Shown here: in pieces, positions 18,773-28,095 of the stretch
Numbering within the stretch: the first letter of the stretch is position 1
Layout: every line of letters starts with the position of its first letter
Source: Spongiibacter nanhainus
GTDB taxonomy: Bacteria; Pseudomonadota; Gammaproteobacteria; Pseudomonadales; Spongiibacteraceae
DNA length: 64,000 nucleotides
Reading direction: 5' to 3'
Assembly (NCBI RefSeq): GCF_016132545.1
Contig: NZ_CP066167.1
Location: forward strand, 771,001 to 835,000
Made by a program: the position numbers and the translations under genes
The notes under the pieces: model-generated
What the model saw: the letters and a program-made list of their open reading frames with translations, nothing else
Database searches by the model: none
Told to the model about the DNA's origin: nothing

Positions 18773-20110
18773 TCAATGGATCAGCTCGCCGCGCAGTGAA
18801 TTGGGCAGCGCCTCGGTAATGGCAACGTCGGCAAATTCGCCGATCAGCTTGCGGTCTGTGCAAGCAAAGTTGACCACCCGGTTGTTCTCGGTGCGGCCCT
18901 GCAAGGCCCCGGGGTCTTTTTTGGAAACACCGGTGATCAGCACCCGCTGGCGGCTTCCCACCATTTGCCGGCTGATCTGCTGGGCGTGCTGATTAATACG
19001 GTGCTGCAGGCGTTGCAGGCGCTCCTTCTTGACGCTCTCTGGAGTGTCATCGTCCAGCTGGGCTGCCGGAGTGCCGGGACGGGCACTGTAAACAAAGCTG
19101 AATGAGTGGTCGAAGCCGATATCGGCGATCAGCGCCATGGTGTCGTTAAAATCCTCTTCGGTTTCACCGGGAAAGCCGATGATAAAGTCAGAGGACAAGC
19201 TGATATTGGGGCGAATGGCCCGCAGCTTGGCGATTTTTTCCCGGTATTCGGCCTGGGTATGACCCCGCTTCATGGCGCTGAGAATGCGGTCGCTGCCACT
19301 TTGCACCGGCAGGTGCAGGTGATCTACCAGTTGGGGAATATCCCGGTAGGCCTCGATCAGGGCATCGCTGAACTCCACCGGGTGGGAGGTGGTGTAGCGG
19401 ATGCGCTCAATGCCGGGCACCTGGGCCACAAAGGCCAGTAATTCGGCAAAGTCGATGATGTCGCCATCGACATTCTCGCCCCGGTAGGCGTTGACGTTCT
19501 GGCCCAGCAGGTTCACTTCCCGCACCCCTTTTTCCGCTAGTTGGGCGATTTCGGCAATCACATCGTCAAAGGGGCGGCTGACTTCCTCGCCGCGGGTGTA
19601 GGGCACCACGCAAAACGTGCAGTACTTGCTGCAACCTTCCATGATGGAGACAAACGCGCTGGGGCCGTCCACGCTGGGCTCTGGCAGGCTGTCGAACTTC
19701 TCGATCTCGGGGAAGGTGACGTCCACGACCGCCGGGCCGTCAATGCGCTTGGCATTGATCATGTCGGGGACCCGGTGCAGGGTTTGAGGGCCAAAAATCA
19801 TGTCCACATAGGGCGCCCGGGCGCCGATATCCGCGCCTTCCTGGCTGGCCACACAGCCGCCGACGCCGATCAGCAGATTGGGGTTTTTGTCCTTGAGGTG
19901 TTTCCAGCGGCCCAGTTGATGGAAGACCTTCTCCTGGGCCTTTTCCCGTATCGAGCAGGTATTGAGGAGCAATACGTCGGCTTCGTCGGGGTTGTCGGTG
20001 GGTTCCAGGTCGTGACTTACCCCCAGCAAATCGCGAATACGGGCGGAGTCGTATTCGTTCATCTGGCAGCCGTGGGTTTTAATGTAGAGCTTTTTGCGCT
20101 GTTCGCTCAT
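18773..20110 (-). CDS. miaB: tRNA-2-methylthio-N6-isopentenyladenosine synthase
   Basis: Radical-SAM methylthiotransferase that adds the 2-methylthio group to i6A37 of tRNAs. The protein is 445 aa from ATG 20110; an upstream in-frame ATG at 20224 would add unconserved residues and cross the promoter. Auxiliary-cluster cysteines are Cys15, Cys52 and Cys86; the radical-SAM motif Cys160-x3-Cys164-x2-Cys167 is in [22 protein letters not shown] domain closes the protein. Confidence 0.96.
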   Translation of the reverse strand: MSEQRKKLYIKTHGCQMNEYDSARIRDLLGVSHDLEPTDNPDEADVLLLNTCSIREKAQEKVFHQLGRWKHLKDKNPNLLIGVGGCVASQEGADIGARAPYVDMIFGPQTLHRVPDMINAKRIDGPAVVDVTFPEIEKFDSLPEPSVDGPSAFVSIMEGCSKYCTFCVVPYTRGEEVSRPFDDVIAEIAQLAEKGVREVNLLGQNVNAYRGENVDGDIIDFAELLAFVAQVPGIERIRYTTSHPVEFSDALIEAYRDIPQLVDHLHLPVQSGSDRILSAMKRGHTQAEYREKIAKLRAIRPNISLSSDFIIGFPGETEEDFNDTMALIADIGFDHSFSFVYSARPGTPAAQLDDDTPESVKKERLQRLQHRINQHAQQISRQMVGSRQRVLITGVSKKDPGALQGRTENNRVVNFACTDRKLIGEFADVAITEALPNSLRGELIH

Positions 20111-20143
20111 TCGCGTCCTGGGCCCGGAATAAAATGGGCCGGT

Positions 20144-20172
20144 ATTATAGCGATGTGTCGGCGCTATGCCCA
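20144..20172 (-). promoter_or_regulatory. Predicted sigma-70 promoter of miaB
   Basis: On the minus strand, TGGGCA (20172-20167), a 17-base spacer and a perfect TATAAT (20149-20144). The start site would fall near 20136, giving a leader of about 26 bases to the miaB ATG. This also supports the shorter miaB start. Confidence 0.65.
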
Positions 20173-20199
20173 ATAATTCGGCGTGTTTCCGGCGATTTG

Positions 20200-20208
20200 T
20201 GGTATCAT
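20200..20208 (+). promoter_or_regulatory. Predicted extended -10 promoter of the DUF1820 gene
   Basis: TGGTATCAT is an extended -10 (TGn plus a 5/6 TATAAT match). No convincing -35 is seen. The leader to the ATG at 20288 would be about 73 bases and contains a perfect palindrome CCGGCGCCGG at 20231-20240. Confidence 0.5.
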
Positions 20209-20287
20209 CCGCGCCCAATTTCAATCCGCTCCGGCGCCGGCCAGTGTTCCGCTGTTTGGGCGCAAGCTTCGAAGCAGACCGTGGAAA

Positions 20288-20623
20288 ATGCCTAAGTCAC
20301 CGATTTACAAGGTTATTTTTTATAACAACAACAAGGTGTACGAGTTGTACGCCCGAGCCATCTTTCAAAGCGATATGTACGGCTTCATCGAAGTCGAAGA
20401 GTTCGTCTTTGGGGATCAGGGCCAATTGGTGGTGGATCCCAGTGAAGAGAAGCTTAAAAACGAGTTTGCCGGTGTGGTGCGCAGCTATATTCCCATGCAC
20501 TCCCTGGTGCGCATCGATGAAGTGGAGAAAGAAGGCGCCGGTAAAATTCTCGATGGCGAGGCCGGCAATAATATTCGCGCCTTTCCCATGGCCAGTGGCC
20601 GGCCAAGCCCCGACAAAGACTGA
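20288..20623 (+). CDS. DUF1820 family protein
   Basis: A 111-aa soluble protein of the DUF1820 family, found widely in gammaproteobacteria near miaB. The diagnostic opening is [37 protein letters not shown] and [17 protein letters not shown] follow. Function is unknown. The start at 20288 is chosen because conservation begins there and longer versions run into the promoter. It is divergent from miaB and converges on tatC. Confidence 0.9.
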   Translation: MPKSPIYKVIFYNNNKVYELYARAIFQSDMYGFIEVEEFVFGDQGQLVVDPSEEKLKNEFAGVVRSYIPMHSLVRIDEVEKEGAGKILDGEAGNNIRAFPMASGRPSPDKD

Positions 20624-20659
20624 CGCGGGCGGATATTGCTCCTGCGTAGCGATACCGGT

Positions 20660-20680
20660 GGGGCCGATTGTTTAGGCCCC
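20660..20680. other. GC hairpin between the DUF1820 gene and tatC
   Basis: GGGGCC and GGCCCC pair around a 9-base loop in the 69-bp convergent gap. No T-run follows on either strand, so it is at best a weak or factor-assisted terminator. Confidence 0.35.
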
Positions 20681-20692
20681 GGACGATTAACG

Positions 20693-21454
20693 CTATTCGC
20701 TCTCTTCCTGCTGTTCTCGTTCTGCCCGCTGCTTGTCCACCAGGCGGCCGAATAGTATTCCCACCTCAAACAGTAGCCACATCGGCAGTGCCAGGAGCAT
20801 CTGGGAGATCACATCCGGCGGTGTTAGCAGCATGCCAAATACAAAGCAGGTGACGATAACGTAGGCTCGCTTACCCGCCAGATCGTGGGCACTGATCACC
20901 CCGGCGCTAATCAGTAGCACCGTGGCGATGGGGATTTCAAAGGCGATACCAAAGGCGAGAAAGAGCTTGAGGGCGGTATCCAAAAAGCGGGCGATGTCCG
21001 GGGTGTAGGCGACCCCTTCGGGGGTGATGCCACTGAAAAAGCCGAACACCAAGGGGAAGACTACATAGTAGGCAAAGGCGAGTCCCGCGTAGAACAACAC
21101 CACGCTGGATAGCAGCAGCGGACCTGCCAGGCGCTGCTCATGGCGATACATACCCGGCGCAATAAAGCGCCAGGCCTGATGCAAAATCACCGGGATGGCC
21201 AAACAGAAGGCCGCGACCAGTACCAGTTTAAAGGGCGTCAAAAACGTTGATGCCACCTCGGTGGCAATCATGCTGCTGCCTTCGGGTAGATACTGGCGCA
21301 GCGGTTTGGCCACGAAGCTGTAGATTTCTCCCGAGAAGGGCATCAGCGCCAGCGCGCAGACCAGGATGGCCAGTACGCAGCGCAGTAGTCGGTCGCGGAG
21401 TTCGGTCAGGTGGGCGACAAGCGGTTGCCCGTTGTCTTGATCGGCACTTGTCAT
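20693..21454 (-). CDS. tatC: Sec-independent translocase subunit TatC
   Basis: Core receptor of the twin-arginine translocase; binds RR signal peptides. The protein is 253 aa with six predicted membrane helices. The N-terminal [16 protein letters not shown] and [12 protein letters not shown] segments are family hallmarks. Its start overlaps the tatB stop by 4 bp. A probable client in this window is the molybdo-hydroxylase subunit at 58483-60720. Confidence 0.96.
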   Translation of the reverse strand: MTSADQDNGQPLVAHLTELRDRLLRCVLAILVCALALMPFSGEIYSFVAKPLRQYLPEGSSMIATEVASTFLTPFKLVLVAAFCLAIPVILHQAWRFIAPGMYRHEQRLAGPLLLSSVVLFYAGLAFAYYVVFPLVFGFFSGITPEGVAYTPDIARFLDTALKLFLAFGIAFEIPIATVLLISAGVISAHDLAGKRAYVIVTCFVFGMLLTPPDVISQMLLALPMWLLFEVGILFGRLVDKQRAEREQQEESE

Positions 21455-21954
21455 TGGGGTTTGTCGTTGTCGCTCTTTTTATCCGTTGCCGGCGCGCTGT
21501 CGTCGCTGGCGGGCGGTTGGATACGGTTTTCGCTGTCGTCGGTCAGATCGGAACTCTCGGCCCGCTCCGGCTGGCTTTGCTCAGATTGAGCAGTGTCGAG
21601 GGCGTCGTCAGGCGTGATATCTGCTTCCGTTGCCGGGGCCGACTCGCCGGTAATCTCCCGCTCAAAGTCCCGTTCCATGGATTTCAGCTTTTGCTGGGAT
21701 TTGCGCAGGTCGCGATCGAGCTTGTCCTTGCCTTCCTGCAGCGACGCCATGATGGACTCATTGTGGAGCTGCTGGCGGATCTCGTCGGCACCGACCTCCC
21801 GCTCGATATCCTGGCGGATATCGTTAAAGCTTCGGCGCAGCCGACCCAGCCACAGGGATACGGTGCGAATAGCCTTGGGTAAGCGCTCTGGGCCCAGGAT
21901 CAACAGGCCCAGCACGGCGATCATCAGCAGCTCGGCAAAGCCGATATCGAACAT
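21451..21954 (-). CDS. tatB: Sec-independent translocase subunit TatB
   Basis: A 167-aa TatB. A single N-terminal membrane helix ([20 protein letters not shown]) leads to the GPERLP hinge and an amphipathic helix. A long acidic Ser/Asp-rich tail follows, which is TatB-like and unlike short TatA. Together with TatC it forms the receptor complex. It is 3 bp from tatA and overlaps tatC. Confidence 0.95.
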   Translation of the reverse strand: MFDIGFAELLMIAVLGLLILGPERLPKAIRTVSLWLGRLRRSFNDIRQDIEREVGADEIRQQLHNESIMASLQEGKDKLDRDLRKSQQKLKSMERDFEREITGESAPATEADITPDDALDTAQSEQSQPERAESSDLTDDSENRIQPPASDDSAPATDKKSDNDKPQ

Positions 21955-21957
21955 GGC

Positions 21958-22206
21958 TTACTTGCTCTCGGTTTTCTGTTCGCTGCCGGCTTCGGTGCTG
22001 CTCTCTGCCTGTTTCTTTTCAAGGTTGGCGTTTTCCTGCTCTTCAGGGGTGCCTTCCTCTTCGTCCTTGCCCATGCTGTCTTTAAAGCCCTTCACGGCGC
22101 CGCCTAAGTCGGTGCCGATGTTTTTCAGCTTTTTAGTGCCAAACAGCAGGACCACAATGGCCAGAATAATCAGCAGTTGCCAGATACTAATGCCGCCCAA
22201 ACCCAT
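21958..22206 (-). CDS. tatA: Sec-independent translocase subunit TatA
   Basis: An 82-aa pore-forming TatA. The short N-terminal membrane helix ([15 protein letters not shown]) is followed by [19 protein letters not shown], the amphipathic helix, and a Glu-rich tail. It is first in the tatABC run and about 50 bp downstream of hisE on the same strand. Confidence 0.95.
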   Translation of the reverse strand: MGLGGISIWQLLIILAIVVLLFGTKKLKNIGTDLGGAVKGFKDSMGKDEEEGTPEEQENANLEKKQAESSTEAGSEQKTESK

Positions 22207-22254
22207 GACGATTACCTCTACTCATATATTGTTTAATCAGTATTGTTAGCAGCG

Positions 22255-22590
22255 TTATTGTTGCTGTCGAGCGGCCTTTTCGTCGAGCCCCGACAGGCCA
22301 AAACGCTGCGCCAATTCGTTCAGTACATCCCTGTGATCACAATCCAGGTGCGCCAGCATCACCAGGCTGTGAAACCACAGATCAGCGGTTTCGCCAATCA
22401 GCGCCGATTTGTCTTCGGCGCGCTCGGCATCCTTGGCCGCGAGTACAGTTTCTACCGCCTCTTCGCCGACTTTTTCCAGTATCTTGTTCAGTCCCTTATG
22501 GTACAAGCTGGCCACATAGGAGGACTCCGGTGAGGCACCTTTGCGGGATTCCAGCACGTCGCTCAACTGATCGAGAATACTCTGGCTCAT
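22255..22590 (-). CDS. hisE: Phosphoribosyl-ATP pyrophosphatase
   Basis: Second step of histidine synthesis: hydrolyses phosphoribosyl-ATP to phosphoribosyl-AMP. The protein is 111 aa, with the MazG-like helical motif [14 protein letters not shown] and a second ETADLWFH metal-binding helix. It overlaps hisI by 4 bp, so the two activities fused in enterobacteria are separate coupled genes here, as in pseudomonads. Confidence 0.96.
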   Translation of the reverse strand: MSQSILDQLSDVLESRKGASPESSYVASLYHKGLNKILEKVGEEAVETVLAAKDAERAEDKSALIGETADLWFHSLVMLAHLDCDHRDVLNELAQRFGLSGLDEKAARQQQ

Positions 22591-23042
22591 TGCGTGTTTC
22601 CTTTGTCGCTGGTGCTGCCGTGATTGCCGGACTCCGCTGTGTCACCATACAGCGCGGTGGGGTCCTTGATCACCGCCTCGCGGCTGTGCCAGTGACCGTC
22701 GTCCAGGCCTCGGTAAAAACAGCTTTCCCGTCCTGTATGGCAGGCAATGCCGCCAATTTGCTGGACCTGTAGCAGCACGGTGTCGCCGTCGCAATCCAGA
22801 GCAATATCCCGCAGTTGCTGTACGTTGCCGGAGCTCTCGCCCTTGCGCCACAGCGCCTTGCGGGAGCGCGACCAATAGACGGCCCGGCCTTCTGCAACAG
22901 TGAGCTGGAGCGATTCCCGGTTCATCCACGCCATCATCAACACCCTGCCACTGCTGGCATCCTGAGCAATAGCGGCCACTAGGCCATCCTCGTTCCAGGT
23001 GACCTCATCAAGCCAGTCGGCGGATGTGGAGTGTGCGGTCAT
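22587..23042 (-). CDS. hisI: Phosphoribosyl-AMP cyclohydrolase
   Basis: Third step of histidine synthesis: opens the purine ring of phosphoribosyl-AMP. The protein is 151 aa from ATG 23042; an upstream in-frame start at 23072 adds ten unconserved residues. Metal ligands are visible: LDCDGDT (Asp83, Asp85, Asp87, with Cys84), then Cys101-His and Cys108. Typical segments are [11 protein letters not shown] and [14 protein letters not shown]. Confidence 0.95.
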   Translation of the reverse strand: MTAHSTSADWLDEVTWNEDGLVAAIAQDASSGRVLMMAWMNRESLQLTVAEGRAVYWSRSRKALWRKGESSGNVQQLRDIALDCDGDTVLLQVQQIGGIACHTGRESCFYRGLDDGHWHSREAVIKDPTALYGDTAESGNHGSTSDKGNTQ

Positions 23043-23142
23043 ATTCTTACCTTTGTATGACAGCCAAATCATTCGGTCATTATCTTGGCGCTGGTGCGGT
23101 GGCTTGCATTCCAGCTGGGGCTGCCAGGGGGGCTACTTTACC

Positions 23143-24777
23143 TCAGCGTTGCCTAATAAAGAAATACACTGCGACAACAGCCAGCAGAATGCTGGCAGGG
23201 GGGAGTTCTGCCAAGCCCTCGCGGATGCCCGGATCGGATAGCAGCGCCGCGCCCAGCAGGGCCAGTATTGCCGCGCGCTGGTTGCGCGCCCGCCGGTCGC
23301 GGCGCTCCGCCGCCTGCTCTACCAGGGCCAAGCGTTGTTCCAGCTCCCGGTGGGTGCGCTCGCCACTGTGCCCGGGGCGCTGCTCCAGCAGCGTGTCGGG
23401 CAAGTGGGGTAGCTGCTCTAACCAGCCCGGCAGGCGGTGACTCATGCGCCGCAGTAGCGACTGGGGCGCATAGCGATCTTTAACCCACTGCTCCAGAAAT
23501 GGCATCGCCGTGGCCCAGAGATCGAGTTGGGGATAGAGTTGACGACCCAGGCCCTCGATATTGAGCAGGGTTTTTTGTAGCAGCACCAAGGAAGGCTGCA
23601 CTTCCATATCGAAGCGGCGGGCGGTTTGAAACAGGTAGACCAAAAGCTGGCCGAAGGAAATTTCCGACAGGGGTTTTTCGAAGATGGGCTCGCTGACACT
23701 GCGGATGGCCGCTTCAAATTCGTGGACCCGGGTTTCCGGGGGGACCCAGCCGCACTCCACATGCAGTTCGGCCACTTCCCGGTAATTGCGCTGGAAGATG
23801 GCGAGGAGGTTGCGGGCCAGGTAGTACTGGTCGAAGTCGCTGAGGCTGCCGATAATGGCGCAGTCGATAGCGATGTACTGGGGCGACTGGGGGCGGCCCT
23901 CGGCCACAAAGATATTGCCGGGGTGCATGTCGGCGTGAAAAAAGCTGTCCCGGAAGACCTGGGTGAAAAAAATCTCCACACCCCGCTCGGCGAGCTTTTT
24001 CATATCGGTACCCTGGGCTTTCAGGGTGTCCACGTCGGTGACCGGGATGCCGTGGATGCGCTCCATAACCAGCACATTGCGGCGGGTGTAGTCCCAGTAA
24101 ACGTCGGGGACGTAAAGAATTTCAGAGTGGGTAAAGTTGCGGCGAAGCTGGGAGGTGTTGGCCCCTTCCCGCTGCAGGTCCAGCTCGTCGTAGATGGTCA
24201 GACGATAGTCCTCCACCACTTCCACGGGGCGCAGGCGACGGCCATCGGGAAACAGGCGCTGCACCAGTCGGGCCAAGGTGGTGAGCAGGCGCAGATCCTG
24301 CTCGATCACTTTTTCGATGCCGGGACGGACTACCTTCACGACAACCTGTTTGCCGTCGGGCAGGGTGGCGGCGTGAACCTGGGCGATGGAGGCCGAGGCC
24401 AGTGCCTGGTTGTCAAAGCTGGCGAATAGCTCCCCCACCGGACGGCCCAGGGCTTTCTCTATTACTGACACGGCGAGTTCGCTGGAAAACGGTGGAACCC
24501 GGTCCTGTAGGTAGGCCAATTCTGCAGATATATCCGCGGGCAAAAGGTCCCGCCGGGTGGAGAGAATCTGGCCAAATTTGATAAAGATCGAACCGAGGGA
24601 TTCCAGTGCTAGGCGCAGGCGGGCGCCGCGACTCTCTTTGGGGGTGGGCATCAGCCGCCAGGGTCCCAGTGCCAGGAGAAGTCTGGCCCGCAGGGGAAGA
24701 GAGTTTGTCGGTATTAGCGTATCCAGGCGGTAGCGGCAGAAAATCCAGACGATGGCGAGTAGGCGGCGCAGCCCCAT
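23143..24777 (-). CDS. ubiB: Ubiquinone biosynthesis accessory ATPase UbiB
   Basis: Atypical protein-kinase-like (ADCK/COQ8) ATPase needed for ubiquinone synthesis. The protein is 544 aa. The family KxGQ motif is in [16 protein letters not shown] and the Ala-rich loop region is [13 protein letters not shown]. Catalytic-loop and metal segments ([17 protein letters not shown]) follow. Two short hydrophobic stretches at the C-terminus anchor it to the membrane. It lies 15 bp after ubiJ in the ubiE-ubiJ-ubiB operon. Confidence 0.96.
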   Translation of the reverse strand: MGLRRLLAIVWIFCRYRLDTLIPTNSLPLRARLLLALGPWRLMPTPKESRGARLRLALESLGSIFIKFGQILSTRRDLLPADISAELAYLQDRVPPFSSELAVSVIEKALGRPVGELFASFDNQALASASIAQVHAATLPDGKQVVVKVVRPGIEKVIEQDLRLLTTLARLVQRLFPDGRRLRPVEVVEDYRLTIYDELDLQREGANTSQLRRNFTHSEILYVPDVYWDYTRRNVLVMERIHGIPVTDVDTLKAQGTDMKKLAERGVEIFFTQVFRDSFFHADMHPGNIFVAEGRPQSPQYIAIDCAIIGSLSDFDQYYLARNLLAIFQRNYREVAELHVECGWVPPETRVHEFEAAIRSVSEPIFEKPLSEISFGQLLVYLFQTARRFDMEVQPSLVLLQKTLLNIEGLGRQLYPQLDLWATAMPFLEQWVKDRYAPQSLLRRMSHRLPGWLEQLPHLPDTLLEQRPGHSGERTHRELEQRLALVEQAAERRDRRARNQRAAILALLGAALLSDPGIREGLAELPPASILLAVVAVYFFIRQR

Positions 24778-24792
24778 GTTGGTGAGTCCCGG

Positions 24793-25428
24793 TTATTGGT
24801 GTTGTGGTGGATGAATGCGTTGGGCCAGGCGGCGCAATCTCGCTTCCAGTCGTTCGCTGCGGGCCTTGAGGTCGTCCACCTCCCGGTAAAAATGCTCGGC
24901 CTGATAGGGGTGGGGCAGCAGGCGGCTCTCTTCCAACAAAAAGTCCCGGGCCTGGCGCTGCAGGTTGCGACCGCTGCCCAGCAGCCAGCGGTGACCGGCT
25001 CGCAAGCCTTTGCCGATCTGGTGCCCGGCAACATCGCCAAAGGCCCGGGACAGCGGCTGTTCCCAATCCAGCTCCAAGCTGGCCAGAATGCCTCGCAGCT
25101 CCAGCAGTGGGCCGGTATCGCCGGTGACTTGAACGTCGCCATTAATCAGCGCTGCGGCGGGATCGTCGGCGGAGGCAATGCGGGCGAACTCGCTCCAGCG
25201 GCCGCTCAAACGGGTGGTGAAGTCCCCTTGGTCAGATTCGATCAAGCCAATTTGCTCGCCGCGAATGGCAATGCCGATAAAAAGGTCGGGTTGCTGGAGG
25301 GAGAGGGCAAAGCGGCGGCCATCCAGTTGCTGCAATTGACGACCACAAGCGGGATCCAGCTGCAGCGCCCGGTTGATGGCCTGCTCCAATCCGGCGATGG
25401 CAGTCCCCCGAAGCATGGGGGGAATCAC
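24793..25428 (-). CDS. ubiJ: Ubiquinone biosynthesis accessory factor UbiJ
   Basis: A 211-aa lipid-binding scaffold of the soluble Ubi complex. The N-terminal half is an SCP2-like sterol carrier fold. The C-terminus is a predicted coiled coil ([22 protein letters not shown]). It overlaps ubiE by 4 bp, the standard ubiE-ubiJ-ubiB order. Confidence 0.92.
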   Translation of the reverse strand: MIPPMLRGTAIAGLEQAINRALQLDPACGRQLQQLDGRRFALSLQQPDLFIGIAIRGEQIGLIESDQGDFTTRLSGRWSEFARIASADDPAAALINGDVQVTGDTGPLLELRGILASLELDWEQPLSRAFGDVAGHQIGKGLRAGHRWLLGSGRNLQRQARDFLLEESRLLPHPYQAEHFYREVDDLKARSERLEARLRRLAQRIHPPQHQ

Positions 25429-26174
25429 GGCTTGATACCCCGGTGCACGGCCACCACGCCGGCGGTAAGGTTGTGATAGCGCACTTCGGCGAAACCGACG
25501 CCCTCCATCATGCCCTTCAGGGTGTCCTGGTCGGGGTGCATGCGAATGCTCTCCGCCAGGTAGCGATAGCTGTCAGCATCATTGGCTACCAGTTGGCCCA
25601 TTCGGGGCAATATGTCGAAGGAATAACGATCGTAGAGCTTTTCCACTACCGGGTTTACCGGCTTGGAAAACTCCAGAATCAATAATCGGCCACCGGGTTT
25701 AAGAACGCGCAGCATCGACGCCAGCGCTTTGTCTTTGTCGGTGACGTTGCGCAGACCAAAAGCAATTGTGATGCAGTCAAAGTGATTGTCTGGAAAGGGC
25801 AGGCACTCGGCGTCGGCCTGGACGTATTCGATGTTGCCCACCACGCCGTGGTCGGTGAGCTTTTCCCGGCCCACTTCCAGCATGGAGCTGTTGATGTCGG
25901 CCAGTATGACCTGCCCCTCGGGGCCTACCAGGCGACTGAATTTGGCCGCCAGGTCGCCGGTGCCACCGGCGATATCCAGTACCCGGTTACCCCGGCGCAC
26001 GCCCGACAACTCAATGGTGAAACGCTTCCACAGACGGTGAACGCCGCCGGACATCAGGTCGTTCATCAGGTCGTACTTGCCGGCCACAGAGTGGAATACC
26101 CCGGCGACCAGTCCGGCTTTTTCCTTGCTGTCGACATTGCGATAGCCAAAGTGGGTGGTTTTATCGTCGCTCAT
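25425..26174 (-). CDS. ubiE: Ubiquinone/menaquinone C-methyltransferase UbiE
   Basis: SAM-dependent C-methyltransferase of ubiquinone synthesis. The protein is 249 aa. It has the N-terminal [20 protein letters not shown] segment, the SAM motif [14 protein letters not shown], and the UbiE signature regions [17 protein letters not shown] and [17 protein letters not shown]. It is first gene of the ubi-his-tat minus-strand array. Confidence 0.97.
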   Translation of the reverse strand: MSDDKTTHFGYRNVDSKEKAGLVAGVFHSVAGKYDLMNDLMSGGVHRLWKRFTIELSGVRRGNRVLDIAGGTGDLAAKFSRLVGPEGQVILADINSSMLEVGREKLTDHGVVGNIEYVQADAECLPFPDNHFDCITIAFGLRNVTDKDKALASMLRVLKPGGRLLILEFSKPVNPVVEKLYDRYSFDILPRMGQLVANDADSYRYLAESIRMHPDQDTLKGMMEGVGFAEVRYHNLTAGVVAVHRGIKP

Positions 26175-26238
26175 GCTGTGGGTCCCGAAAGTGAAGGGTC
26201 GTTATTGTAGCGGCTGCAGGGGAGGCGTGCGAGAACTG

Positions 26239-26910
26239 CTAGATGTTGAGCTTGCGGCGCATTTCCCGCATGCGCTCCTTTTGTTGTTCGGGGCTCAGTG
26301 GCTTGGCAGCGGCTTTGGGCAGTGCAGGGGCTTCCGGAGGGGGGAGAGTTTCGCCCCGGCGAACCCGTTCACAGAGTTGCTCGTAATTGCGCCGGAATAC
26401 CGGGTAGGCCTGCTGCTCCGCGGTGCTGGCTAGAAAAAACCAGTCGCTATCCCGGCCGGCGTGGTAAACGGCGGGGTGGGACCAGTGGTATTCGGCTTTG
26501 GGGCTGGGCGCGCGGCAGGCTTCCAGATACGCACTGTGGCTGTCGGGCAGGCCCAGCTCCCGGTCGTCCGGCTCACAGAATTTCAGTATGCCTTTGATAG
26601 TGGGCAAAAACTCGGACTCGCGGATAGCCCGGTGGCAGGCGCTGGTAATGCGCTGGGGAGGGATATGGCAAAGGTTGCTAAACCAGAGTTTTTTGGCGTA
26701 ACCGAGCTTTTCCTCGGTGGGAAAGGCTTTGTTGTACTGGTTGTGGTAGACCAGCTCAAATTCGGCAAACATCTGGTTGATGGCATCGACCACCGCTTCG
26801 CGGTCGGGCAGAGGCTGTTCAGAGGCCTTCTGCCCAGCTGCGGTCGGTGTGTTTTTCGATGAAGCCAGTTGCTTGTTGGCCTGGTCCAGTAGCGTGTTGC
26901 TGTCGCGCAT
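26239..26910 (-). CDS. Lambda P-like replication protein (possible helicase loader)
   Basis: A 223-aa protein resembling phage lambda P-type replication proteins. The recognisable core runs from about residue 45 to 115: VDAINQMFAEFELVYHNQYN, then KLGYAKKLWFSNL, IPPQRITSACHRAI, and FLPTIKGILKFC. In lambda, P recruits the host replicative helicase to the initiator. A Pro/Ala-rich linker and a basic C-terminal tail (QQKERMREMRRKLNI) follow. The gene overlaps the upstream DnaT-like gene by 92 bp in another frame, so the two are surely coexpressed. No other phage genes are near. The specific function is inferred. Confidence 0.7.
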   Translation of the reverse strand: MRDSNTLLDQANKQLASSKNTPTAAGQKASEQPLPDREAVVDAINQMFAEFELVYHNQYNKAFPTEEKLGYAKKLWFSNLCHIPPQRITSACHRAIRESEFLPTIKGILKFCEPDDRELGLPDSHSAYLEACRAPSPKAEYHWSHPAVYHAGRDSDWFFLASTAEQQAYPVFRRNYEQLCERVRRGETLPPPEAPALPKAAAKPLSPEQQKERMREMRRKLNI

Positions 26911-27973
26911 TGCCGCTTCCCATTTGGTGGCTGTGGGCCCACCGGTATTTTACATGTTGTAGAAACTTTGTATTCCAAGAGCGCTGTGCCTGGCCGCTGT
27001 CCCGCCAATACAGAATGAATTCGGGAATCTGCGCACGAGCAAAATCGGCGTCGATGCAAGCCATGCGCAGAATATCAAATACCGCCTCGCTGGGTTGCCA
27101 GTCGGCCCGCATAGGCGTGAATTCCTGCTCTTCGCCTACGGTATTGCGATAGCGCGCCCACTGCAATCGAATATGTTGGATAAAGCGGGAGTTCCAGTTG
27201 TTATCGACGGTACCCCGTTCCTGCCAGTAGAGAATGAATTCGGGAATGGCGTCCTCGATAAAATGCTGAGTCACACCGTCGCGAAGCAGAATTTCCAAGG
27301 CGTCGGCGCTGGGCCGCCAGCTGGAGGCGAGGCTCTGCTGCTTGGCCTGTTCAACTTGCTGGTATTGATGGCGTTTCCAGCGTCGGCTGACATATTGTGA
27401 AAAGGTACTGCTCCAGGAGCTGCGGGCCTCGCCAGTCTCCCGGTAGTGGGCGATAAACTCTGATAATGACGCCTCGATAAAGCTGGGTTCAATACCATTA
27501 AAGCGGGTCAGGTAGTCCACCGCAGCGCTGTCGGGCCGCCAGTCGGCGGGAATCATTTGCTGGCCGGGGACTGGGCTGCGGGGCGGGCGAGTTGTCGGCC
27601 CTTTAGAGACTGTGCCTTGACTGGCGGATGTTGGCGTGGGCTGCTGCGACGACGCGGAGGAGTGATCGTCGGCGCGGCGAAGCGCCAGGCGGATATTCTG
27701 GGCGTTGTCCAGCAGTGCGCCACCGAGCACTATCAGGCCCTGATCTGCCAGAGTTCGCAGCGTCGATTCGATTTGCGAGCGATCCCAGAACGGCAGTTGG
27801 GTTTCCAGGCGCGATTTGTCGATCACCTGCCAGTTGAGCCCGTCGCGGTGATGGCTGTCCAGTAGAGGCAGCCAGTCACTGAGTAGCTGGTATAGTAGAG
27901 CCGCCTCCAGGCCGAGGGTGGCGGCGAGCGTTGGAGAAACCAGCAGGGGGCGTTCCAAAAGGGGATCGGGCAT
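26819..27973 (-). CDS. Triple DnaT-like domain protein with N-terminal winged-helix-like region
   Basis: A 384-aa protein from ATG 27973; an earlier in-frame start at 28006 is possible. Residues 1-85 look like the winged-helix of DnaT/phage O-type replication proteins (LEAALLYQLLSDWLPLL, SRLETQLPFWDRSQIESTL, ADQGLIVLGG). A low-complexity Ser/Thr/Pro linker follows. Then come three copies of a DnaT-like module (about 142-203, 219-277, 291-348). Each has the pattern W-x-P...A...L...F(I/A)...EFI-x-(H/Y)...W...F-x-Q(Y/H)V-like...W. DnaT normally has one such module and acts in primosome restart. Divergent from radA. Confidence 0.72.
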   Translation of the reverse strand: MPDPLLERPLLVSPTLAATLGLEAALLYQLLSDWLPLLDSHHRDGLNWQVIDKSRLETQLPFWDRSQIESTLRTLADQGLIVLGGALLDNAQNIRLALRRADDHSSASSQQPTPTSASQGTVSKGPTTRPPRSPVPGQQMIPADWRPDSAAVDYLTRFNGIEPSFIEASLSEFIAHYRETGEARSSWSSTFSQYVSRRWKRHQYQQVEQAKQQSLASSWRPSADALEILLRDGVTQHFIEDAIPEFILYWQERGTVDNNWNSRFIQHIRLQWARYRNTVGEEQEFTPMRADWQPSEAVFDILRMACIDADFARAQIPEFILYWRDSGQAQRSWNTKFLQHVKYRWAHSHQMGSGNARQQHATGPGQQATGFIEKHTDRSWAEGL

Positions 27974-28013
27974 AAACAACCTGAACACGATGTGATAAGT
28001 CGGCATTGTAAGG

Positions 28014-28067
28014 TGTCGTCGCGAGCCCTGTCAGCCCTATGTTGCGACGACATTTGTGGTGACGACA
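28014..28067. repeat. Inverted and direct GACGACA repeats between the DnaT-like gene and radA
   Basis: TGTCGTCGC (28014-28022) is the exact reverse complement of GCGACGACA (28044-28052), and a further GACGACA lies at 28061-28067, 15 bp from the previous one. All are in the 122-bp divergent gap. The arrangement looks like an operator with three half-sites that could serve either or both genes. No known regulator is assigned. Confidence 0.6.
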
Positions 28068-28095
28068 TTAGCGGTAATTAGGCAGTAGAGACGGT

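Noticed and set aside
19541-20176. 211-codon open frame antisense to miaB
   Set aside because: Covers the miaB radical-SAM motif region in reverse; no independent support.
23626-24429. 267-codon open frame antisense to ubiB
   Set aside because: Mirror of the ubiB kinase-like domain; no motif, no start context.
26239-28006. Prophage remnant suggested by the lambda P-like and DnaT-like genes
   Set aside because: No integrase, capsid, tail, lysis or attachment sites nearby; flanks are the ubi operon and radA. Kept as possible domesticated genes instead.
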